A DNA stretch of 64,000 bases. It comes from Cytobacillus oceanisediminis 2691. Lineage in GTDB: Bacteria; Bacillota; Bacilli; Bacillales; Cytobacillaceae. Below, one piece after another: positions 56,433 through 64,000 of this stretch; position 1 is the first letter of the stretch, and each line of letters opens with the position of its first letter. The DNA lies in assembly GCF_000294775.2 (NCBI RefSeq), contig NZ_CP015506.1:4191501-4255500 (forward strand), read 5' to 3'. Position numbers and translations under genes: made by a program. The notes below the pieces were generated by a model, which worked only from the letters and a program-made list of their open reading frames with translations, had not been told where the DNA came from and made no database searches.

Positions 56433-58857
56433 AGCTATATTCTTTTTCCATAAAATCATACGGTGTTATATTTCCCATTCCTATCATTGGATCGGCTTGG
56501 AGAAGCCTTTCTTCAAGGGTTAAGGTTTCAGGCAGGGATAACTCTGCTGTATCTTCCTGTATTGTTTCACCATTTAATGGAATGGCATCTCTAAGCTTTT
56601 CTGAAAGAGTTGTCAGTCGGGCCTGTTCATCCGCACGTTCCACACCGATTTTCAACGCATCTTCTTCACCGCACAGTATCAAAAACTGTCTGCTGCGGGT
56701 AATGGCGGTATAAAGAAGATTTCTCCTAAGCATCCTGTAATAGCTTTTAACAATTGGCAAAATGACGATAGGGAATTCACTTCCCTGGGATTTATGGACT
56801 GAACAGCAGTAGGCATGTGTGATCTGATTAAGATCCTGCCTTGTATAAGTAGCTTCTGCACCATCGAAGGATACGACAATCATATCCTGTTTTTCCGTAT
56901 TTTCCTTTGCGTAAAAAATAGAAACAATCTCACCCATATCCCCATTAAACACATTATTCTCAGGCTGATTGACAAGCTGAAGGACTTTATCGCCGATTCT
57001 GTATTTCACATCACCGAAGGACAGCTCTTTTCTCGTTCCATCAGGATTTGGATTTAGTATTTCCTGCAATATTTCGTTTAGCCTGTCAATTCCTGCAGGT
57101 CCGCGGTACATAGGGGCAAGCACCTGAATATCTTTTGAAGAATAACCTTTCTTCTTGGCATTCAGAACAACTTTTTCAACAACATCCGCAATTTGGCCCG
57201 GCTGGCATTTGATAAAGGAACGATCTGTCTGCTGTGCAGAAATGTTCGCCGGAAGTTTGCCTTTTTTCATTTCATGAGCCAATTCAATGATTGAGGATCC
57301 TTCAGCCTGCCTGTATATATCTGTTAAACGAACGGTAGGAATACGTTCTGAACGCAAAAGATCTTTTAAAACCTGGCCTGGCCCCACTGAGGGCAGCTGA
57401 TCTTCATCCCCCACAAGGATCACCTGCATATTTTCAGGGAGAGCCTTGAAAAGCTGATTAGCAAGCCAAACATCAACCATTGATGTCTCATCTACAATTA
57501 AAATCCTGCCTTCCAATGGACTCTCTTCATGCCGGTCAAACCCTTCGGTCCCATTCCAGCCAAGCAGGCGGTGAATGGTTACCGCAGGCAGCCCTGTTGA
57601 CTCGGCCATCCGTTTTGCAGCCCTTCCTGTAGGCGCAGCCAGCAGGAAGGGAAAAGGCTCTTCCTTTTTATAGTCTTTTGGCTCCAGGGAGCAGCCATGC
57701 AGTTCGGCATATAACTCAACAATTCCTTTAATAACGGTTGTTTTTCCTGTACCAGGGCCGCCAGTCAGTATCAGCATAGGAGACATAAGAGCTGTTTGAA
57801 TGGCTTCTTTTTGGGTCGGGGCGTACTGAACACCCAGACGTTCCTCCAGATTGCCAAGGGCCAAAAGAAATTCCGACTCCGGAAACTGTTCATCATATTG
57901 TGTTTGCTTAAGGATCCGTTTAATATTGGTTACAAGTCCCTTTTCAGAAAAGTAAAGGGATGGAAGGTATATTTTTTGGCCTTCAGCCATGATTTTCCCT
58001 TCCTCTTCAAGCTTAATCAGTTCATTGGATATATCCCTGTATTCAATGCTATCACGCTTATTTTCTTCTAAAAGCTTCTTCACACTTTGCAGAAGAGGTT
58101 TTGCTTCAGTATAAACATGGCCTGCCTGCATGCTTTCCATTTCAAGTATGTAGAGGCAGGCTGCTTTAATACGATCAGGATGATTACCTGATATGCCGAT
58201 TTGATATCCCAGTTCATCTGCACGGCCAAAGCCGACTCCTTCTATATCCTCAACCAGCTTATACGGATTGCTTTGGAGGACTTCAATCGTCATTTCTTTA
58301 TATACTTGATAAATTCTCATGGAAAGCTGCGGACCAAAACCATATTGATTTAGCGCAATCATGGCTTGCTCAAGGCCTTGATGTTCCATAAGCGTGTCGT
58401 AAAGCAATTTTGCTTTTTCAGGTGACAGTTTTGGAACCTTATCGAGAAGAGACGGCTGATTCAGAATGCGTGTAATCGCATCTTCGCCAAGTGTTTCAAC
58501 GATTTGCTCGGCGGTTTTCTTTCCAATCCCTTTAAATAATTCGCTTGATAAATAATTGGCTACACCTTGTTTGGTCTGGGGAAGATCTTTCCGGTAATGG
58601 CTTGCGTGGAATTGGACACCGAACTTAGGGTGATCCTTGAATTCACCGTAGAAAATATACGTTTCCTGCTCATGCATCTTTGGCAGATAACCTGTAATGA
58701 CCGCTTCTTTTTCATCATAAGAGTCATTCGTTTCATCAACCCGGATTCGCACAACCGTATATAAGTTTTGCTCATTATGAAAGATTGTGACAAGATGTCT
58801 GCCTTTTATGAACTTTCCCTGTTCGGCAAAAAGATCCATGGAATCCTGTTTCTCCAT
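56431..58857 (-). CDS. recD2: RecD2-type ATP-dependent DNA helicase
   Basis: The 808-residue 5'-3' superfamily 1 helicase aids replication-fork progress and mismatch repair. An OB-like N-terminal region and helix-hairpin-helix (KGIGKKTAEQIV, then EGVGFGRADELG) precede the helicase core with Walker A GGPGTGKTTV, Walker B IVDETSM, and C-terminal QGSEF motif. The start at MEKQD is 8 bases after GGGGAGG; the longer open frame begins right at the yrrB stop. It is co-transcribed with yrrB. Confidence 0.95.
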   Translation of the reverse strand: MEKQDSMDLFAEQGKFIKGRHLVTIFHNEQNLYTVVRIRVDETNDSYDEKEAVITGYLPKMHEQETYIFYGEFKDHPKFGVQFHASHYRKDLPQTKQGVANYLSSELFKGIGKKTAEQIVETLGEDAITRILNQPSLLDKVPKLSPEKAKLLYDTLMEHQGLEQAMIALNQYGFGPQLSMRIYQVYKEMTIEVLQSNPYKLVEDIEGVGFGRADELGYQIGISGNHPDRIKAACLYILEMESMQAGHVYTEAKPLLQSVKKLLEENKRDSIEYRDISNELIKLEEEGKIMAEGQKIYLPSLYFSEKGLVTNIKRILKQTQYDEQFPESEFLLALGNLEERLGVQYAPTQKEAIQTALMSPMLILTGGPGTGKTTVIKGIVELYAELHGCSLEPKDYKKEEPFPFLLAAPTGRAAKRMAESTGLPAVTIHRLLGWNGTEGFDRHEESPLEGRILIVDETSMVDVWLANQLFKALPENMQVILVGDEDQLPSVGPGQVLKDLLRSERIPTVRLTDIYRQAEGSSIIELAHEMKKGKLPANISAQQTDRSFIKCQPGQIADVVEKVVLNAKKKGYSSKDIQVLAPMYRGPAGIDRLNEILQEILNPNPDGTRKELSFGDVKYRIGDKVLQLVNQPENNVFNGDMGEIVSIFYAKENTEKQDMIVVSFDGAEATYTRQDLNQITHAYCCSVHKSQGSEFPIVILPIVKSYYRMLRRNLLYTAITRSRQFLILCGEEDALKIGVERADEQARLTTLSEKLRDAIPLNGETIQEDTAELSLPETLTLEERLLQADPMIGMGNITPYDFMEKEYS

Positions 58858-58881
58858 TTCCTTATCCTCCCCATAATACAT

Positions 58882-59547
58882 TTAGCTCAAGTCACTGCCG
58901 CCTTTTTCAATCAGCTTTTTTCCATACCCGGCAAGCATATGGTCCGGCTGAATTTCCAGTGCCCTATTAAAGTAAGAGAGTGCTTCATTTTCCTGTTCTT
59001 TAAATCCATAAGCTACTCCAAGGTTGTAATAGGCATCTGCATGCTCCGGCTCAATTTCAATGCACTTTTTCATCTGCTGGATTGCTTCATCAATATAATC
59101 GAGCTGCGCAAGGCATAATCCATATTGAAAATGTGCTTCGGCATCGTTTTCATTCAGCTCCACACTGCGCTGCAAATAAGGCAAAGCCAGTTTACCCTGG
59201 TCAAGTGCTGTTAGGGACATACCGAGCATGAAGAAGTTATCTCCAGTTTCCAGGCCTTTTTTCAATGCTGTTTCAAACATCTTTTTGGCTTCGTCAAAAT
59301 GCTGCAATTCATAATATAAGTTTCCCGCACTGTAATACGCAGCTGCCGCGTTTTCATCAAGTCCTATTGCTTTTTCATACAACTTCAGCGCTTTTTCGTT
59401 TTCCCCTACAGCTGATAGCACATTTCCAAAGTTAATATAGGAAACAGGATCAGAAGGATTTTCTTCAATTGCTTCCATAAAAACCTTCGCTGCTTCTTCC
59501 CATTTTCCTTCTTGCATATATTGAATACCCATTTGGTTCTTATCCAT
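58882..59547 (-). CDS. yrrB: Tetratricopeptide repeat protein YrrB
   Basis: The 221-residue protein is made of about six TPR repeats (typical 34-residue units such as YYSAGNLYYELQHFDEAKKM) and works as a protein-binding scaffold. The partner is unknown; the conserved place between mnmA and recD2 suggests a link with either. The crystal structure of B. subtilis YrrB shows a TPR superhelix. ATG after GGAGTG. Confidence 0.92.
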   Translation of the reverse strand: MDKNQMGIQYMQEGKWEEAAKVFMEAIEENPSDPVSYINFGNVLSAVGENEKALKLYEKAIGLDENAAAAYYSAGNLYYELQHFDEAKKMFETALKKGLETGDNFFMLGMSLTALDQGKLALPYLQRSVELNENDAEAHFQYGLCLAQLDYIDEAIQQMKKCIEIEPEHADAYYNLGVAYGFKEQENEALSYFNRALEIQPDHMLAGYGKKLIEKGGSDLS

Positions 59548-59617
59548 TATTCATCACTCCATTCAAATCAAAGTATAGCATATTTGAATTTTCATTTTCC
59601 GCTGCCCGCTATTTCCA

Positions 59618-59650
59618 TAATAAAACCCCGATTCTATGTAAGAATCGGGG
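59618..59650 (-). terminator. Terminator of iscS-mnmA
   Basis: The 9-bp stem CCCCGATTC / GAATCGGGG is followed by TTTTATT on the minus strand, just past the mnmA stop. Confidence 0.85.
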
Positions 59651-59662
59651 GCCCGTCTTTTC

Positions 59663-60790
<1,128 letters not shown>

Positions 60791-60834
60791 TCAATTCTAA
60801 ACGCTTAGACTTGCACTTTTTTCAAATATCCTAT

Positions 60835-61977
60835 CTATTTAGCCAGCCGCTTCACGATTTTAGCAGTCTGTTCTGCAGCACTTTCAGCTTGTTCCTTTGT
60901 ATTAAAGAGGCCGAAGCTGAAACGGATGGAATTTTGCAGTTTGTCTGATCCTTTTCCAAACATACTGACAAGGACGTGGGATGGATCGATGGAGCCTGCA
61001 GTACAGGCCGATCCGCTTGATGCTGCTATTCCAGCCAAATCAAGATTAACTAGCATGGCTTCAACATTTGTTCCGGGAAAGCTTAAGTTTAAAACATGAG
61101 GCAGGGAATAATCAAGTGATCCGTTCAGTTCAAAAACAGCACCTTCCTGCTTCAGTTTATTCATGAACAGCTTCCTTAAAGAATGCAGCTCTTCCCGCTT
61201 AGTTTCCATCTCCTTCTGAGTGATCCGAACAGCCTCCTCGAAGCCTGCAATAGATGGAACATTTTCAGTTCCTGCCCTGCGCTTCCTTTCTTGTTCACCG
61301 CCAAAAAGCCGTGAAGAAAGTTTCACATCAGGATGGGCGTATAAAAAGCCGATCCCTTTTGGGCCATTAATTTTATGGGCGGAGACGGAAAGCAAATCCA
61401 CTTTCAAGTCCTGCACATCAATTTTTTCAAGCCCGTAAGCCTGAACAGCATCGGTATGGAATTTAGCAGGATGCTCCGCCAATAACTCGCCTATTTCCTT
61501 AATCGGCTGAAGGGTCCCTATTTCATTATTTCCGTACATAATGGTTACAAGAATGGTATCCTCCCGCAAAGCATCTTCTACTTCCTTTACCGAAACACGC
61601 CCATTTGGATCAACAGGCAAATACGTTACCTCAAAGCCCTGTTTTTCAAGCTCCTCACACGCATGCAAAACCGCATGATGTTCAATTTGGGTTGTGATGA
61701 TGTGTTTGCCCCTATCGCGGCAGGATTCAGCTGTTCCAAAAATCGCATGATTATCAGCTTCTGTACCGCCGCTTGTAAAAATAATGTCATTGGCTTTAGC
61801 ACCAATACTGTTTGCTAAAGCAGACCTTGCTTCATCGACAATATGGCGTGCACTCCGCCCGAAATAATGAATGCTGGAAGGATTTCCATATTCAGATGTC
61901 ATGACTTCAGTCATCCGTTCAATCACTTCCGGATGCATTGGCGAAGTTGCTGCATGATCAAGGTATATTCTTTCCAA
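60835..61977 (-). CDS. iscS: Cysteine desulfurase (YrvO-type)
   Basis: The 380-residue PLP enzyme takes sulfur from cysteine. The PLP lysine is K202 (SVSAHKINGPKG) and the persulfide cysteine is C325 (SSGSACTAGS). In B. subtilis the homologue YrvO serves MnmA, its neighbour; the same pair is seen here. The start is TTG after AGGTGAG. It lies 68 bases after cymR, which controls sulfur metabolism. Confidence 0.96.
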   Translation of the reverse strand: MERIYLDHAATSPMHPEVIERMTEVMTSEYGNPSSIHYFGRSARHIVDEARSALANSIGAKANDIIFTSGGTEADNHAIFGTAESCRDRGKHIITTQIEHHAVLHACEELEKQGFEVTYLPVDPNGRVSVKEVEDALREDTILVTIMYGNNEIGTLQPIKEIGELLAEHPAKFHTDAVQAYGLEKIDVQDLKVDLLSVSAHKINGPKGIGFLYAHPDVKLSSRLFGGEQERKRRAGTENVPSIAGFEEAVRITQKEMETKREELHSLRKLFMNKLKQEGAVFELNGSLDYSLPHVLNLSFPGTNVEAMLVNLDLAGIAASSGSACTAGSIDPSHVLVSMFGKGSDKLQNSIRFSFGLFNTKEQAESAAEQTAKIVKRLAK

Positions 61978-62045
61978 TTTATCTCACCTACTTCATTTCG
62001 TCCTGCTGCTTGTATTTTCCACATGAATTATTCCCTGATTAAGGA

Positions 62046-62465
62046 CTAAATATAAAACATATAAGCATCTGATTCGCCGGTATCTGTATGGCTGGCAAGA
62101 TCTTCAAGCGTTGTGTTATCAAGCACATCTTTCACAGCATCACGAATACGCATCCATAGTTCTTTCTTTGCAGGCTCTTCATCTTCAATTCCTTCCACTG
62201 GACTGATCGGCCCTTCCAGAACTCTGATGATATCCCCGGCAGTAATTTTTGTAGGCTCTTTCCCTAAAATATATCCGCCGTATGCACCTCGGATGCTTTT
62301 AACAAGCCCTGCGTTCCGAAGCGGCGCTATAAGCTGCTCGAGATAGTGCTCAGACAGGTCATTCGTCTGGGCAATCGATTTTAACGAAGTGGGACCCTCC
62401 CCATGCTTTTTGGCTAATTCAATCATTATAGTTAACCCATAACGTCCTTTAGTAGATATTTTCAT
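62046..62465 (-). CDS. cymR: Cysteine metabolism repressor CymR (Rrf2 family)
   Basis: The 139-residue winged-helix regulator represses cysteine and sulfur uptake genes when bound to CysK. MKISTKGRYGLTIMIELAKK and the recognition helix DLSEHYLEQLIAPLRNAGLV are near identical to Bacillus CymR; it has no cluster cysteines, unlike IscR. Its ATG shares one base with the stop of the upstream membrane protein gene (TGATG), so translation is probably coupled. AGAGGTG precedes it. Confidence 0.95.
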   Translation of the reverse strand: MKISTKGRYGLTIMIELAKKHGEGPTSLKSIAQTNDLSEHYLEQLIAPLRNAGLVKSIRGAYGGYILGKEPTKITAGDIIRVLEGPISPVEGIEDEEPAKKELWMRIRDAVKDVLDNTTLEDLASHTDTGESDAYMFYI

Positions 62466-63151
62466 CAGCTTGCACCTCTATCCTTTTCTTTAAGCATTTG
62501 ATTCGCATAGATATCCTTTTCTCTAAGTTTTGCCAAAAATCGGTCAGTTAAAGCCTGACACTGCGGCAAAGCAGCACCGACAATTGGCCCGACTGCAAGA
62601 CTTAGCACAATTGTGCCCCAGAATACAGGGCCCCCAAGCTGCCATCCAACAGTCAGTACAGCAATTTCCATTAAAGCTCTGACATTTCTGACTTTCCAGC
62701 CGGTTTTTGCTGTTAATGCAATCATCAGGCTATCCCTTGGCCCAGCTCCGAGCTGAGCCGAAATATACAGCCCCATTCCATAGCAATAAACAACTATGCC
62801 AAAACCAAACATGGCCAATTTTCCCGCCAGCCCATCAGGGGTCTGCATAAATGGCAAAAGCAGATAAGCGTCAATAAACAGTCCGATCAGGACCATATTC
62901 AAGAAAGCACCGACTTGTGGAAGTTCCTTTGAAATAAGGGCTGCAGCAGCTAATATGAATATCCCAACAATAATGGACCAGCTGCCTATCGTCAGGCCCA
63001 GCTGGTAGTAGAGTCCTACATGCAGAACATCCCAGGGGGTTGCCCCTAAATCAGCTGTAATTAACAAAACAATCCCCAGGCTCATGACAAGCAGCCCTAT
63101 TAGATAAATCAAAAACCTGGAACCGATTTGCCCTTTATTTTTCAGTATCAT
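62465..63151 (-). CDS. YczE/YyaS/YitT family membrane protein
   Basis: The 228-residue protein has five or six membrane helices with DLGATPWDVLHVGL and AQLGAGPRDSLMIAL, the repeated signature of the YczE family. The role is unknown; YczE affects lipopeptide production in some strains. The ATG at 63151 is about 10 bases after GGGGAG; a TTG ten codons earlier has no site. The one-base overlap with cymR indicates a shared transcript. Confidence 0.85.
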   Translation of the reverse strand: MILKNKGQIGSRFLIYLIGLLVMSLGIVLLITADLGATPWDVLHVGLYYQLGLTIGSWSIIVGIFILAAAALISKELPQVGAFLNMVLIGLFIDAYLLLPFMQTPDGLAGKLAMFGFGIVVYCYGMGLYISAQLGAGPRDSLMIALTAKTGWKVRNVRALMEIAVLTVGWQLGGPVFWGTIVLSLAVGPIVGAALPQCQALTDRFLAKLREKDIYANQMLKEKDRGAS

Positions 63152-63258
63152 GTGCCCCAACGCTCCCCGCAAGACCTGCAAATATATATGAAGTTTAAAT
63201 CCTTAGTAATATTATAGACTTTTGACATTATAGCATATTTTAGGAGGAAAAGGGGCGG

Positions 63259-63287
63259 GCCGGGATTGGACTCAGTACAATCCCGGC
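63259..63287. other. GC-rich perfect hairpin in the yczE-like/rarA divergent region
   Basis: GCCGGGATTG / CAATCCCGGC, 10 bp with a 9-base loop, without a T-run. An AGGAGG-like motif lies 17 bases upstream on the plus strand but has no gene after it. It could be a leader structure or a repeat. Confidence 0.45.
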
Positions 63288-63405
63288 TGTGGCCTAATTG
63301 ATTTCGCAGCTGGAAATGTTATGGTATCTTAAATAGAAAGCGAAAACTTTGCTGAAAATTGATAGGCAGACTGAAGGCTGCCAGCAAAAGGCTGGAGTGA
63401 TAACT

Positions 63406-64000
63406 TTGAACATTAAACCTCTTGCATTCCGGATGAGGCCTAGAACGATTGATGAAATCATTGGCCAGGAGCACCTTGTTTCTGAAGGAAAAATTATCCA
63501 CCGCATGGTGCAGGCTAAGCAGCTGTCATCGATGATTCTGTACGGCCCCCCAGGTATAGGCAAAACTTCGATTGCAAGTGCCATTGCAGGGAGCACCAAA
63601 TACGCTTTCCGTACTTTAAATGCTGTGACTAACAATAAAAAAGATATGGAAGTGGTAGCGGCAGAGGCCAAAATGTCCGGAAAGGTGATTCTGCTGCTGG
63701 ATGAAGTCCATAGACTTGATAAAGGCAAACAAGATTTCCTGCTGCCCTATCTTGAAAATGGCAGCATCACTTTAATTGGCGCCACAACCAGCAATCCATA
63801 TCATGCAATTAACCCGGCTATTAGAAGCCGATGCCAAATTTTCGAACTAAAGCCGCTGTCTGCTGATGATATAAAAAAAGCACTGACAAGGGCTTTACTG
63901 GATAAGGAACGAGGCCTTGGCAATAGACAAACTGAAGTTACCGATGATGCACTTACACATCTTGCCACCGCTTCAAATGGTGATGTCAGAAGCTCGCTAA
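63406..64000 (+). CDS. rarA: Replication-associated recombination protein RarA (AAA ATPase), 3' end cut
   Basis: The visible 198 codons encode the N-terminal AAA+ region of a MgsA/RarA (YrvN) protein: LAFRMRPRTIDEIIGQEHLV, Walker A GPPGIGKTS, Walker B LLLDEVHRL and sensor 1 GATTSNP. RarA acts at stalled forks with SSB and the clamp loader-like system. The start is TTG, 8 bases after GGAGTG; no ATG fits. It is divergent from the yczE-like gene and runs off the window. Confidence 0.93.
   Translation, partial: MNIKPLAFRMRPRTIDEIIGQEHLVSEGKIIHRMVQAKQLSSMILYGPPGIGKTSIASAIAGSTKYAFRTLNAVTNNKKDMEVVAAEAKMSGKVILLLDEVHRLDKGKQDFLLPYLENGSITLIGATTSNPYHAINPAIRSRCQIFELKPLSADDIKKALTRALLDKERGLGNRQTEVTDDALTHLATASNGDVRSSL

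Overview
The window looks like chromosomal DNA of a low-GC, endospore-forming Bacillaceae outside the B. subtilis group, probably a Cytobacillus/Mesobacillus-like lineage (inference). Gene order closely follows the B. subtilis yqeZ-yqeY-dnaK-lepA-comE-yqeH-sda and sigK-mtnN-greA-alaS-recD2-mnmA-cymR-rarA segments. Sporulation genes (spoIIP, gpr, sigK, sda, a yjcZ-type gene) and comE competence genes are present. Most genes are on the minus strand, probably the leading strand. No tRNA, rRNA, insertion sequence, prophage or CRISPR array was seen. Both ends cut genes: nfeD1b on the left and rarA on the right.

Layout. 1-2.8 kb: sigma-W-type nfeD1b gene, rpsU-yqeY, phosphate transporter yqeW. 2.9-12.2 kb: deoC, then the heat-shock operon hrcA-grpE-dnaK-dnaJ-prmA-rsmE-mtaB with a perfect CIRCE operator. 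12.2-20.3 kb: hemW, lepA, yqxA, spoIIP, gpr, rpsT, holA. 20.3-25.5 kb: a structured intergenic region, yqzM, comEC-comEB-comEA and divergent comER. 25.6-30.7 kb: the compact operon yqeG-yqeH-aroE-yhbY-nadD-yqeK-rsfS-yqeM. 30.7-36.5 kb: DnaA boxes with sda, divergent psd/pssA, pepF, and small genes including a two-zinc-knuckle protein and a BNR-type lipoprotein. 36.5-40.5 kb: uninterrupted sigK, a cluster of micro-genes with yrzI, yrhC, mtnN and yrzA. 40.5-49.3 kb: yrrS-pbpI-greA-udk, the tRNA wobble-uridine hydroxylation set trhP2-trhP1-trmR, and mltG. 49.6-53.8 kb: yrzB-ruvX-ireB and T-box-controlled alaS. 53.8-64 kb: yrrI, yrzQ, yrzR, yrrD, two orphan small genes, recD2-yrrB, mnmA-iscS, cymR with a YczE-type membrane protein, and rarA.

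The genes are mainly housekeeping: ribosome assembly and modification, tRNA modification, protein folding, DNA repair and cell-wall synthesis. The less ordinary material is between genes. Three families of dispersed palindromic repeats occupy several of the long gaps, and full-size and minimal forms coexist. There is also a terminator between dnaK and dnaJ, a hairpin that buries the pbpI ribosome-binding site, DnaA boxes before sda, and a set of very short genes flanked by strong terminators. I did not find a convincing new defence or metabolic system. The repeat families and the micro-gene cluster are the best candidates for undescribed biology. Many genes start at TTG or GTG; starts were chosen from the ribosome-binding site and the usual N-terminus of each family.
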